A DNA stretch of 64,000 nucleotides from Pelagimonas sp. (GTDB lineage: Bacteria; Pseudomonadota; Alphaproteobacteria; Rhodobacterales; Rhodobacteraceae). The stretch spans positions 62,001-126,000 of the forward strand of contig JAOARQ010000017.1 of NCBI GenBank assembly GCA_025210455.1, written 5' to 3'. Position numbers and translations under genes: made by a program. A model generated the notes under the pieces. The model had not been told where the DNA came from. It made no database searches and was given only the letters and a program-made list of their open reading frames with translations. Within the stretch, counting starts at the first letter, position 1, and each line of letters begins with the position of its first letter. This document shows, piece by piece, positions 40,299 through 48,384 of the stretch.

Positions 40299-40811
40299 AT
40301 GATCCCTGAAATCTTTATCGACGTGGATCTTTACTCAGAGGATGACGCTTTCATTGGCGTTTGCGAAACCCTCACCCCGCCCAAGTTCATTCCCAAATAT
40401 GCCGAGCTGATGGGATCGAACATGCTGTGGTCAGCGCGGATCAAGAATTTCCGCTTTGAAGAGCCAGAGCTTGAGTTTGAAATGCTCAACAAAACGCCGG
40501 AGTTCCTGCGCTATGTCGATGTGCGCCCCGGCCAAACCCGGCTGTTCACCGCCAAATGCGCCACCTCTGATGAAGATGGCACCCTGCATTCATGGGTTCA
40601 CAAATATGAGGTGAGCTTTGGCGGGCCTGATTTCGGCGGGTTTAAGCCCGGTGACAGCAGTAAAACCAAAGCCAAGGCCGATGTGATCCACTGTGAAATC
40701 CTGCGCGACGGTGTTCAGGAATTTGAGGTGCATCGCGGCCCACCCGCCAAGCTGATCGTGCAAGGCACTGATGTGTTGGCTGACCTGAACGCCGCCATGG
40801 GGCGCACTTAA
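40299..40811 (+). CDS. tail tube protein gpFII
   Basis: A 170-residue major tail tube protein of the P2 FII family, paired with the sheath. It begins MIPEIFIDVDLYSEDDAFIGVCETLTPPKFIPK and ends DVIHCEILRDGVQEFEVH... The ATG at 40299 is chosen because the in-frame GTG at 40290 lies within the AAAGGAG ribosome-binding site. Confidence 0.92.
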   Translation: MIPEIFIDVDLYSEDDAFIGVCETLTPPKFIPKYAELMGSNMLWSARIKNFRFEEPELEFEMLNKTPEFLRYVDVRPGQTRLFTAKCATSDEDGTLHSWVHKYEVSFGGPDFGGFKPGDSSKTKAKADVIHCEILRDGVQEFEVHRGPPAKLIVQGTDVLADLNAAMGRT

Positions 40812-40829
40812 TCCTGAAAGGACAAAATC

Positions 40830-41102
40830 ATGAGCGAAATTGAACGTCAGAAAGAGTTCAAACTTGGGTTTCCTATTGAATACAAAGGGGAACCTATCGA
40901 CACCCTGACCCTGCGCCGCCCCAAGATGTCGGATGTGAAAAAGCTATCCGCATCGAAAAAGGACGCGCTGACCGCCAGTTCTGAAACCGTCGCATCTTTG
41001 GCAGGCAAGCCCGTTGAATTGATCGATGAGCTGGACCCGGAAGACTATGCGCCCATGCAGATGTGGACGCAGGAGGTGCTGGGAAAGTTGTCGCCCGAAT
41101 AG
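40830..41102 (+). CDS. tail assembly protein gpE
   Basis: A 90-residue protein of the P2 gpE family, tape-measure assembly chaperone (FKLGFPIEYKGEPIDTLTLRRPKMSDVKKL). It ends at TAG 41100-41102 in the normal frame. About 15 bases before its stop is the heptamer GGGAAAG (41081-41087), at which part of the ribosomes are expected to shift to make the longer E+E' product. Confidence 0.88.
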   Translation: MSEIERQKEFKLGFPIEYKGEPIDTLTLRRPKMSDVKKLSASKKDALTASSETVASLAGKPVELIDELDPEDYAPMQMWTQEVLGKLSPE

Positions 41103-41248
41103 GTGATCCGTGGGGCCGCGATCTGCGCGCGGCCCGCCTATTGATGTCGAGGGTGTACCATTGGCAGCCGTCCGAGATGGACAACATGGATGCCCTCGAT
41201 TTCCACGATGATTTCAAGCTGGCGCTAGAACTGGCAAAACCTGAGTGA
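40830..41248 (+). CDS. gpE+E' frameshift product
   Basis: Predicted fusion of about 139 residues. The first 86 codons are those of gpE up to AAG at 41085-41087; after a -1 slip, reading resumes at 41087 and continues to the TGA at 41246-41248. The added 53 residues (VVARIGDPWG... HWQPSEMDNMDALDF...) match the P2 GpE' C-terminal family. The downstream frame has no ribosome-binding site of its own; its only ATG (41063) lies inside gpE. The tape-measure gene follows 7 bp later, the same order as in P2. Confidence 0.82.
41081..41087 (+). other. -1 programmed frameshift site GGGAAAG
   Basis: In the gpE frame the bases read ..G GGA AAG, a perfect X XXY YYZ heptamer. GGGAAAG is the slippery sequence used at the lambda G/GT frameshift, whereas P2 uses a T-run for E/E'. 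The -1 frame is open from here to 41248. Confidence 0.8.
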
Positions 41249-41255
41249 GCATCCT

Positions 41256-44255
41256 ATGAGCCGTGGCATTGATCTTTCCGTATTCCTCAAATTGGCAGGC
41301 GATCTGACAAAGCCGCTCAAAGGGGCTGAGGACAAAATCAAAGACTCCACCGACCGCATGAAAAAGAGCATGTCTCTTTCCCTCAAGATGGCCGGTTCTG
41401 GTGCTGTGGCTACGGGCATCAAGGTGGCAACGGATGGGATCATCAACAATTTCACGGCCAGCTATAAGGAAGTGCAAAAAGCCAGCGGTGACCTGCGTTC
41501 GCTAGGAATGAAAGATATGCAGGCGGTGATCAAAGAAGGTCAGCGCCTGCAAAACACCTATGTTGGTCTCACAACCGAGGCCTTTGTGCGCGCGGCATAT
41601 GACATCAAATCCGGTGTCAGCAGCCTGACCGATGAAGGGGTGGCCGCTATGACCGCCTCGGCCCTGACCGTGGCCAAGGCCACCAAGGGTGTGCCAGAAA
41701 ACATGACATCTCTCTTTGCCACATCATACGGGATCTTCAAAAAGCAGTTTTCCGAGATGTCGGATGCAGATTGGGGCGATATGTTCGGTGCCGCCTTGTC
41801 GAAATCGGTGCAGCAATTCAAAACCGATGGCGCGAAGATGCAGCAAGCCATTGAAAGCGCAGGGGCTGGGGCTACGAACCTCGGCATGAAAATGACCGAG
41901 CAAATGACCCTGCTGGGCATGATGCAACAGCAGATGCAGGCAGGTGAAGCCGGTACAGCGCTCAAGGCATTTGCTGCGAATTCCGCCAAGGCGCATGCCG
42001 CATTCGAAAAGCTGGCCAAGACTTCAAAAAACAAGGTTCGGGTCAACATTCTCGATGAAAAGGGGCAGTTGCGTCAGATGCCGGACATCCTGTCCGACCT
42101 AAAGGAGCGATATGGTGAAACGCTTGATGCGTTCGAAGCGGCAGAAATCGCCAAAGCTTTTGGCACCGAAGAAGCTATGAAGCTTATAAATGCCCTCTAC
42201 GGCCAAGAAGAGGCTGTTAAAGCCAATGCTGATGCTTTGGCCGAAGCGGCGCAGCAAGGGGCTGAGTTTACTGAGGCCATGGCAGCAAACGTAGATGCCT
42301 ATGATGGCGCAGGCTGGGATTTATTCCAGCAAAAGCTTGCCACCATCAAAGAGCAGATCGGTGCAGGCCTTTTGCCAGCGCTGGATAAGCTTGCGCCTGT
42401 CTTTGCAAGTATCGCCGGGGCCTTGGGCGGGTTCATTGAGCGAAACCCCGAACTGGTGGCCGGGATCGGCGGTGTTGTTGTCGGCCTGAGCGGCATTGCA
42501 ACGGTGGCCGCGCCTGTTCTGTTTGCCGCGTCATCCCTGACCGCGATGCTTGGCAGCCTGGGCGGTGCGTTTGGCGTCGTATCCGTTGCTGTGGCCGCGC
42601 TGAGCCGCGTGCTTCTGGCAAACCCTATCGGGGTTGCGGTCACGGCTATCGCAGGGGGTGCATATCTGATCTGGAAGCATTGGGAACCTATCAAGGCCTT
42701 CTTTATGCGCCTTTGGGAAAGCGTCAAATCCTTCACCTCAAACGCTTGGGAGGGCATCAAAAGCACCTTTCTGAATTACACCCCGCATGGCCTGATCATC
42801 AAACATTGGGACACATTGTCTGACTGGTTTGCAGGGCTTTGGTCGCGCGTCAAAGGGGCAACATCAAGGGCATGGGAAGGCATAAAGAACACGTTTCTGA
42901 ACTATACCCCAGCGGGCTTGGTGATGAAGCATTGGGACGGCCTGAGCCAGAAGTTTGGCAAGCTGTGGGGAAATGTCAAAACCGGGATGACTGGGGCATG
43001 GGATGGGATCAAATCGGCCTTTCTCAACTACACGCCGCATGGGCTGATCTATACGCATTGGGATGACATCGCGGGTTGGTTTGGGCGCTTGTGGGATCGT
43101 GTCAAATCCACCTTCACCACCAAATGGGATGAGATCAAAAACGCCCTACATTTCAATGATTGGTTTGATTTCGCATGGGCCGATGTCCTGCCGGATTGGG
43201 ACTGGTCGGCAATCATTCCGTCATTGCCTGACTTCAAATCGATGTTCACAGATGCCAATGAGGCCATTGATGTGCGCCTTGAGAACCGGGCGTCAAACAG
43301 TCTTGGCCGGGAATGGCAGGAGGGTGTGGACTGGATCAATCAATATCGGCAGGGCCTTATTGGCATTGAAGAAATCAAGGCGCGTCTGCAAAGCAAAATC
43401 GCCAAAGACGGTGGCACGGTATTTGATGGCTTTGAGGTCAACCGGGCGCAGGACATGCTGGCCCTGTTGCAGGACATAGAGGCGGCAAAGACATCAGCCA
43501 TGCCGCAGATCCAAAGCCCGGAAAGCCTGATGGAAGCGGCGCAGGTAGCCGAAACCCTGACACAGCAGTTTCCGGCCCTGAGTTTGGCAGCGCAGGAAAC
43601 CCAGACCGCTGTTACCGCCTCTCTGTCTCAGACATTGGCCGAGGTGCGGGCCTGTGACCTGACCAGTGAAGGCGCACGCATCATGCAGAGCTTGGCTGAG
43701 GGCATCCGGTCGCAGGTGGCCGCTGTCAGTGCCGCCGCCGGTGAAATCACTCAGGCGATCCAAACCGCTTTGCCAAAGTCCGCCAGCTTGAAAATCGGTG
43801 TTTCCGGCGGTGGCAGCAAAGTTCAGGAGCGTGCGCGTGGCGGCTCATACGGCCCCGGCTGGTTGCTGACAGGGGAGAACGGGCCAGAGCTGCGCTATGC
43901 CAATGAGAGCGGCTTTATTGCCCACAATCGGGCTTTGCGCGGCATGATGAACATGGCAGAGCGCACGCGCGACATGGTGCGCAATCTGGGCTTTGGCAAC
44001 TTGCTTGCCGGGGGTGTGGCCAGCGCAGGCATGGGAGCGATGAGCGCCGCCGCAAGCCCGATGGGTGGTATGGATGCGTTCCAGCAGGTTGCGGGTAAGA
44101 TGTCTGGGGGCAAAACCGTCACAGTCCATCACAGCCCCGTCTATCAACTGCCACAAATGAATGGGGATGGCGATCTTGAACAGCGCATCCGGGCCATTCT
44201 CGATGTCTATTCAAATGAACAGCGCTTGGACTTGGAGCGTTACCTAAATGACTGA
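41256..44255 (+). CDS. tail tape-measure protein gpT
   Basis: A 999-residue protein that sets tail length. It has an N-terminal coiled region, a TP901-like core (about residues 70-350), a hydrophobic region near 400-465 (LVAGIGGVVVGLSGIATVAAP, then AVTAIAGGAYLIW), and four tandem units of about 42 residues, roughly 465-635, each containing HW, LW, W(D/E)GIK and FLNYTP. Three of the FLNYTP sequences lie exactly 126 bp apart in the DNA (42774, 42900, 43026). The C-terminus is glycine- and methionine-rich. It overlaps gpU by eight bases. Confidence 0.92.
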   Translation: MSRGIDLSVFLKLAGDLTKPLKGAEDKIKDSTDRMKKSMSLSLKMAGSGAVATGIKVATDGIINNFTASYKEVQKASGDLRSLGMKDMQAVIKEGQRLQNTYVGLTTEAFVRAAYDIKSGVSSLTDEGVAAMTASALTVAKATKGVPENMTSLFATSYGIFKKQFSEMSDADWGDMFGAALSKSVQQFKTDGAKMQQAIESAGAGATNLGMKMTEQMTLLGMMQQQMQAGEAGTALKAFAANSAKAHAAFEKLAKTSKNKVRVNILDEKGQLRQMPDILSDLKERYGETLDAFEAAEIAKAFGTEEAMKLINALYGQEEAVKANADALAEAAQQGAEFTEAMAANVDAYDGAGWDLFQQKLATIKEQIGAGLLPALDKLAPVFASIAGALGGFIERNPELVAGIGGVVVGLSGIATVAAPVLFAASSLTAMLGSLGGAFGVVSVAVAALSRVLLANPIGVAVTAIAGGAYLIWKHWEPIKAFFMRLWESVKSFTSNAWEGIKSTFLNYTPHGLIIKHWDTLSDWFAGLWSRVKGATSRAWEGIKNTFLNYTPAGLVMKHWDGLSQKFGKLWGNVKTGMTGAWDGIKSAFLNYTPHGLIYTHWDDIAGWFGRLWDRVKSTFTTKWDEIKNALHFNDWFDFAWADVLPDWDWSAIIPSLPDFKSMFTDANEAIDVRLENRASNSLGREWQEGVDWINQYRQGLIGIEEIKARLQSKIAKDGGTVFDGFEVNRAQDMLALLQDIEAAKTSAMPQIQSPESLMEAAQVAETLTQQFPALSLAAQETQTAVTASLSQTLAEVRACDLTSEGARIMQSLAEGIRSQVAAVSAAAGEITQAIQTALPKSASLKIGVSGGGSKVQERARGGSYGPGWLLTGENGPELRYANESGFIAHNRALRGMMNMAERTRDMVRNLGFGNLLAGGVASAGMGAMSAAASPMGGMDAFQQVAGKMSGGKTVTVHHSPVYQLPQMNGDGDLEQRIRAILDVYSNEQRLDLERYLND

Positions 44256-44691
44256 CGTGATGATGATTTTGGGGGATTTTGAGTTCAAAATCTCTACCGC
44301 AGAGTTCCAGAGCCTTGACCGTCGCCACCGCCAGCGCAAAGCCGTGCATCAGCGTATCGGACGCAAGGCGGCATCCCAGCACATCGGCGCTGAGCTGGAT
44401 ACCATGCGTCTGTCAGGCCACATCCTGCCCCATTGGAATGGCGGGTGGGGCCAGATGGACAGGCTGCGCTCAATGGCAAACAGTGGCGAACCATTCACCC
44501 TTATTGATGGTCAGGGCAAAAATCATGGCCCTTGGGAACTGATCGAGGTTTCGGAAAAGAACAGCGACTATTTCGACGGCTCACCCCTGCGCATAGATTT
44601 TAACATCTCATTGCAGGAGTACGGTGAAGATCGTGGCAATGGGCTGGATCTGCTGGCCCTCGGCCTCTCACTGGCATCGAGGTTTCTCTAA
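44248..44691 (+). CDS. tail protein gpU
   Basis: A 147-residue P2 gpU-family protein acting at the tail tip/tube. Features are MMILGDFEFKISTAEFQSLDRRHRQRKAVHQRIGRK and SGHILPHWNGGWGQMDRLRSMA, then a C-terminal FNISLQEYGED. Position between T and X follows P2. Confidence 0.9.
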   Translation: MTDVMMILGDFEFKISTAEFQSLDRRHRQRKAVHQRIGRKAASQHIGAELDTMRLSGHILPHWNGGWGQMDRLRSMANSGEPFTLIDGQGKNHGPWELIEVSEKNSDYFDGSPLRIDFNISLQEYGEDRGNGLDLLALGLSLASRFL

Positions 44692-44726
44692 GATGCTCTA
44701 CCGCTTTGCTACTTGAGGGCTGAGAC

Positions 44727-44933
44727 ATGAAATACCGCACAAATGATGGCGACGTGCTGGATGCGATCTGCACTGAATACTATGGCGCAGATGCCTTTGA
44801 TCTGACTGTGGTCCATGCGGCCAACATGGGGCTTGCCCGTCTCGGGCCGGTGTTCCCGGCAGGTATCCTGATTGATCTGCCCGAGGCGGCGCGTGTCTCA
44901 AATGAACCTGCAATGATCAGCTTGGTTGACTGA
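44727..44933 (+). CDS. tail protein gpX
   Basis: A 68-residue gpX-family tail protein with a LysM-like fold: DGDVLDAICTEYYGADAFDLTVVHAANMGLARLGPVFPAGILIDLPE. In P2 it is needed for tail assembly, binding near the spike. A possible upstream start overlapping gpU is not needed. Confidence 0.9.
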   Translation: MKYRTNDGDVLDAICTEYYGADAFDLTVVHAANMGLARLGPVFPAGILIDLPEAARVSNEPAMISLVD

Positions 44934-44964
44934 TCCCAGCCCCACGCAACAAAGGACATATATA

Positions 44965-46005
44965 ATGAGACCGTCTTTCAAAGTGCTGATGGGTCGTCTT
45001 GATATCACCGCCAAAATCTCAGATCGCCTGATTAGTCTGATCGTCAATGATGCCGCAGGTGTGAAATCCGACACGGTGCAGATCGTTCTTGATGATCGTG
45101 ACAACCGCATTGCCGAGCCACCGGACGGCACCTTGATCACTGTATTCATGGGTTATGAGGGCATGCCGCTTTTGCCCATGGGTGTCTTTGTTCTTGATAA
45201 GGTGGAATACAGCATCGCCCCGGATAAAATGACCATCCATGGCAAAGCCGCAAACTTTGGTGGTTCGCTCAAAGATCAGAAAACCCGTAACTGGGACAAG
45301 AAAACCGTCAAAGAAATCGTTGAGATTATCGCCAAAGAGCATGGGCTTGAGCCAAAGGTGGCCAAGCGGTTCCAGCACATCAAGTTTGAGTATCTGGCCC
45401 AAAGGGCGGAAAGTGACATCAACCTGTTGAGCCGCGTGGGGGCAAAGCTGGATGCCATCGTGTCGGTCAAACAAGGTGCGCTTCTGTTCATTGGTAAAGG
45501 TGAGGGTCAATCTGCCAGCGGCCAAAGCCTGCCCCAGACTTGGGTTTACAAAAACCAGATGCTTGCAGGGTCGCGGTGCAGCAAGAACAAGGCCTCTATA
45601 TATAAGAGTATCAAGGCCACATGGCATGATAAGAAGTCAGGGAACAAACATACCCTCATTGAGGGTGAAGGTGCGCCAGCCTTTGAAATCACTCAACAAC
45701 ACACATCTGAGGAAGCCGCGAAACGCGCCGCCCGCGCTAAACTCGATGAGCAGGCCCGCCAAGGTCATTCGCTTTCACTGAACTTGCTGGGTAATCCGGT
45801 TTTGCGTGCAGAGGGGCAATTGGTGGCCGTGGGGTTGCGCACCGGCATCCCCACGCTTTGGTCAATCAAATCTGTCAGCCACCGATTAGGTGGGAATGGA
45901 TACACCACCCAGATCGAAGGTGAACTTCCAAGGGGCGGCAAAGTTGACCCGGTGGTGGCCAAATCAAAGCCAAAATCAAAACCAAAAACACAGGTTGGCC
46001 GTTAA
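44965..46005 (+). CDS. late control / tail tip protein gpD
   Basis: A 346-residue gpD-family protein, a hub that connects baseplate and tube (family of T4 gp27). Recognisable is the RPSFKVLMGRLDITAKISDRLISLIVNDAAGVKSD start, ITVFMGYEG (as LITVFMGYEG), GVFVLDKVEYSIAPDKMTIHGKA, and RWKATW-like SIKATWHDKKSGNKHT. The ATG at 44965 has an AAAGGA upstream; a TTG at 44926 would overlap gpX. It is the last phage gene and ends 43 bp before the inferred right end. Confidence 0.9.
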   Translation: MRPSFKVLMGRLDITAKISDRLISLIVNDAAGVKSDTVQIVLDDRDNRIAEPPDGTLITVFMGYEGMPLLPMGVFVLDKVEYSIAPDKMTIHGKAANFGGSLKDQKTRNWDKKTVKEIVEIIAKEHGLEPKVAKRFQHIKFEYLAQRAESDINLLSRVGAKLDAIVSVKQGALLFIGKGEGQSASGQSLPQTWVYKNQMLAGSRCSKNKASIYKSIKATWHDKKSGNKHTLIEGEGAPAFEITQQHTSEEAAKRAARAKLDEQARQGHSLSLNLLGNPVLRAEGQLVAVGLRTGIPTLWSIKSVSHRLGGNGYTTQIEGELPRGGKVDPVVAKSKPKSKPKTQVGR

Positions 46006-46014
46006 AGTTTAAGT

Positions 46015-46048
46015 TGGACCGGATTAAAAAAAATTTTGGTCCGGTCCA
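46015..46048. repeat. right end of the prophage with terminal inverted repeat
   Basis: TGGACCGGA (46015-46023) and TCCGGTCCA (46040-46048) form a perfect inverted repeat around an A/T-rich loop. The outer arm is the last nine bases of the element, ending CA. Read inward from the right, the end begins TGGACCGGACC and has TTTTAAT at the same distance as the left end (14662). A shorter related sequence, TTTAACGGCCAACC, lies next inside. The fold could also slow transcripts from either side. Confidence 0.5.
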
Positions 46049-46052
46049 TTGT
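46049..46052. repeat. right copy of candidate target-site duplication (TTGT)
   Basis: TTGT directly follows the inferred right end, matching 14658-14661. Its last base is the first base (plus strand) of the recA stop codon, so the insertion falls immediately after recA. Confidence 0.45.
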
Positions 46053-47119
46053 CATTCATCATCGACCAGATCCGGATCACCGGGGGCCATGTCGAAATCA
46101 AGCCCATGGGCCGCGCGGATCTTATCTTCGATATCCAGCGAGACCCGGGAATTTTCACGCAGGTAATTCTTGGCGTTCTCACGCCCCTGCCCGATGCGTT
46201 CATCCCCATAAGAATACCAGGCACCGGATTTATCCACCACGCCTGCTTTGACGCCCAGATCCAGCAATTCGCCCATTTTCGAAATGCCTTCGCCATACAT
46301 GATATCGAATTCAACCTGTTTGAACGGCGGGGCAACCTTGTTTTTCACAACCTTAACGCGGGTCGAGTTGCCAACCACTTCGTCACGATCCTTAATTGCG
46401 CCGATACGGCGGATATCAAGACGAACAGAAGAATAAAATTTCAGCGCATTGCCGCCGGTGGTGGTTTCAGGCGAGCCAAACATCACGCCGATCTTCATCC
46501 GGATCTGGTTGATGAAAATCACCATGCAGTTCGACCGCGAAATCGAGCCGGTCAGCTTGCGCATTGCCTGGCTCATCAGACGGGCCTGCACGCCGACATT
46601 GCTGTCGCCCATGTCGCCTTCCAGTTCGGATTTGGGGGTCAGGGCCGCAACGGAATCGACCACAACCATATTCACCGCACCCGAGCGCACCAGCGTATCA
46701 GTGATTTCCAGCGCCTGTTCCCCGGTATCGGGCTGCGAGATCAGCAGCTCATCCAGATCAACGCCCAGTTTCTTGGCATATTGCGGATCCAGCGCATGTT
46801 CCGCATCAACAAAGGCGCAGACACCGCCGCGTTTTTGCTGTTCGGCAACGCAATGCAGGGTCAGCGTGGTCTTACCCGAGCTTTCCGGCCCGTAGATTTC
46901 CACGATGCGCCCCATGGGCAGACCACCGATCCCCAGCGCGATGTCCAGACCCAGCGACCCGGTCGAGCTGGCCTCGACGTCCAGCTTGGCACCGTCATTG
47001 AGTTTCATGATCGACCCTTTGCCGAACTGACGTTCGATCTGGGCCAGAGCGCTGTCGAGCGCCTTTTGCTTGTCTGCGTTACGCTTGTTATCCATCGAAA
47101 GAAGATCTGCCGTTGCCAT
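46052..47119 (-). CDS. recA: recombinase A
   Basis: A 355-residue RecA, the central protein of homologous recombination and co-protease for LexA-type repressors in the SOS response. Walker [10 protein letters not shown] is at residues 77-85. [15 protein letters not shown] carries the Walker B region (seen as [16 protein letters not shown]), followed by the L1 and L2 loops ([34 protein letters not shown]). The C-terminus is acidic (DPDLVDDE). The coding sequence is intact although a prophage lies directly after the stop. Two SOS boxes lie upstream (47171-47217). Confidence 0.98.
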   Translation of the reverse strand: MATADLLSMDNKRNADKQKALDSALAQIERQFGKGSIMKLNDGAKLDVEASSTGSLGLDIALGIGGLPMGRIVEIYGPESSGKTTLTLHCVAEQQKRGGVCAFVDAEHALDPQYAKKLGVDLDELLISQPDTGEQALEITDTLVRSGAVNMVVVDSVAALTPKSELEGDMGDSNVGVQARLMSQAMRKLTGSISRSNCMVIFINQIRMKIGVMFGSPETTTGGNALKFYSSVRLDIRRIGAIKDRDEVVGNSTRVKVVKNKVAPPFKQVEFDIMYGEGISKMGELLDLGVKAGVVDKSGAWYSYGDERIGQGRENAKNYLRENSRVSLDIEDKIRAAHGLDFDMAPGDPDLVDDE

Positions 47120-47170
47120 TCACTTATGTCCTTATTCCATATGCCGGGAGGAGCGGCAATCGCTGCTTTT

Positions 47171-47217
47171 GTTCGCCAAGTGTTCTCAATATGTATTTAT
47201 GAGAACTTAACGGGAAC
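47171..47217 (-). promoter_or_regulatory. recA promoter with two LexA boxes
   Basis: GTTC-N7-GTTC is present at 47171-47185 and GAAC-N7-GAAC at 47203-47217. Both match the alphaproteobacterial (Rhodobacter-type) LexA box, read on opposite strands. They lie 52-98 bp upstream of the recA start. The overlapping GTTCTCA/TGAGAAC inverted repeat adds symmetry. Confidence 0.75.
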
Positions 47218-47299
47218 ATTCAAGGGTTTTGTGGGTCAATGCGAAAACATCTACAAGAAACGAAACCGCCACGGGATGTGCCTGCGACGTTAGGGAAAG

Positions 47300-47330
47300 C
47301 TTTACCTGCCTTGGTTAAGGGCAGGTAAAG
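47300..47330. other. 11-bp hairpin upstream of recA
   Basis: CTTTACCTGCC (47300-47310) and GGCAGGTAAAG (47320-47330) pair perfectly around 9 nt. There is no T-run on either strand, so it is not a typical terminator. It may be an extended operator or a structured transcript. Confidence 0.4.
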
Positions 47331-47368
47331 ATCTGCGAAGTTGTGGACAAATCCTTGGATCCAAAGAA

Positions 47369-47395
47369 AAAGCCGGGCGCGTCTGGCCCGGCTTT
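47369..47395 (-). terminator. terminator of the hydroxyacid dehydrogenase gene
   Basis: AAAGCCGGGC (47369-47378) pairs with GCCCGGCTTT (47386-47395) around a 7-nt loop, with an A-run flank that becomes a T-run on the gene's strand. Confidence 0.85.
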
Positions 47396-47416
47396 CCCGT
47401 CAGTATCAGCGTTGTC

Positions 47417-48289
47417 TTAGTCAAGCGCCTTGAGTCGCTTGATCAGCGAAGAGGTGTCCCAGCGCCCGCCGCCCATCTTCTGAACGTCTTTATAAAACTG
47501 ATCGACCAGCGCGGTCACAGGCAGGCTTGCGCCGATGTCATCGCCGGTCGACAGGCAAATGCCCAGATCCTTGCGCATCCAGTCGACAGCAAACCCATGT
47601 TCAAATTCATCATCTACCATGGTGCCGACGCGGTTGACCATCTGCCAGCTGCCAGCCGCGCCGCCTCCAATCACATCAACCACCTCGCGCCCGTCCAGCC
47701 CAGCTTTTTCGGCAAAGGCAAGCCCTTCTGACAGCCCCTGTACCAGCCCGGCAATACAAATCTGATTGACCATCTTGCACAGCTGCCCCGAACCAGTTTC
47801 GCCCAAGCGCTTACATACTTTGGCATAGGCATCAATGATTGGCGCGGCCAGATCATATGGATCCTGATCTCCACCGCACATCACCGCCAACTGGCCGTTT
47901 TCGGCACCCGCCTGCCCGCCCGAGACAGGCGCATCCACAAAAGACACGCCCGTTTGCGCCGCAATTGCATGCAATTCGCGGGTGACCAATGCCGAAACCG
48001 TGGTGTGATCAACAAAGGTGCTGCCCTCAGACATGCCCGCAAAAGCGCCGTCATCCCCCAGACAGACCTGCCGCAGGTCATCATCATTGCCGACACAGGC
48101 CATGACAAACTCAGCACCCTCAGCCGCTTCGCGCGGGGTCAGGGCGGCACGTCCCCCATGGGCTTGGGCCCAGCTTTCGGCCTTGGCTGACGTGCGGTTA
48201 TACACCGTCACCTCATGCCCCGCCTTCACAAGATGGCCAGCCATGGGATAGCCCATCACCCCAAGACCCAAGAATGCAACTTTCGCCAA
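47417..48289 (-). CDS. beta-hydroxyacid dehydrogenase (3-hydroxyisobutyrate dehydrogenase family), TTG start
   Basis: A 290-residue NAD(P)-dependent dehydrogenase of the HIBADH/tartronate-semialdehyde-reductase type. The N-terminus has AFLGLGVMGYPMAGHL (dinucleotide site). DAPVSGGQAGAENGQLAVMCGG binds substrate, and the catalytic Lys lies in GQLCKMVNQ. The start is TTG at 48289: AGGAGGAG precedes it by about seven bases, no ATG or GTG upstream fits, and the encoded MAKVAFLG is the family N-terminus. Substrate is unknown (hydroxyisobutyrate, glycerate, or sulfolactate-type). Confidence 0.88.
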   Translation of the reverse strand: MAKVAFLGLGVMGYPMAGHLVKAGHEVTVYNRTSAKAESWAQAHGGRAALTPREAAEGAEFVMACVGNDDDLRQVCLGDDGAFAGMSEGSTFVDHTTVSALVTRELHAIAAQTGVSFVDAPVSGGQAGAENGQLAVMCGGDQDPYDLAAPIIDAYAKVCKRLGETGSGQLCKMVNQICIAGLVQGLSEGLAFAEKAGLDGREVVDVIGGGAAGSWQMVNRVGTMVDDEFEHGFAVDWMRKDLGICLSTGDDIGASLPVTALVDQFYKDVQKMGGGRWDTSSLIKRLKALD

Positions 48290-48384
48290 AGTGGTTCTCC
48301 TCCTGCGGGCCCTCCGCTTGGATAATCCGCGGGGGCGCGTTATTGGTCAGGGAAAGTGTTAGCGTATAATCGGGAGGGGTCACA

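Larger units (their letters stand above)
14662..46048 (+). mobile_element. transposable prophage: Mu-like early region joined to P2-like late region
   Basis: About 31.4 kb between the MarR-GNAT gene and recA. The left part has a leftward repressor and rightward MuA, MuB and GemA genes as in Mu. The right part has P2-type portal, terminase, scaffold, capsid, contractile tail and baseplate genes in P2 order. No tyrosine or serine integrase is present, so integration is by MuA. Both ends begin TGG and, aligned inward, have TTTTAAT at the same distance (bases 20-26 from each end), with 17 of 26 positions identical. TTGT flanks both sides. No broken gene was seen, so it may still be functional. 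Confidence 0.85.

Noticed and set aside
41063-41248. Independent small gene starting at ATG 41063
   Set aside because: The ATG lies inside gpE without a ribosome-binding site; the -1 slippery site explains the frame better.
14662-46048. Two separate prophages (Mu-like plus P2 remnant)
   Set aside because: No second repressor, integrase or internal pair of ends was seen, the structural set is complete only once, and blocks share terminators and strand logic.
46049-47293. 414-codon frame opposite recA
   Set aside because: Antisense to intact recA; its sequence is a shadow rich in His, Arg and Phe with no domain.
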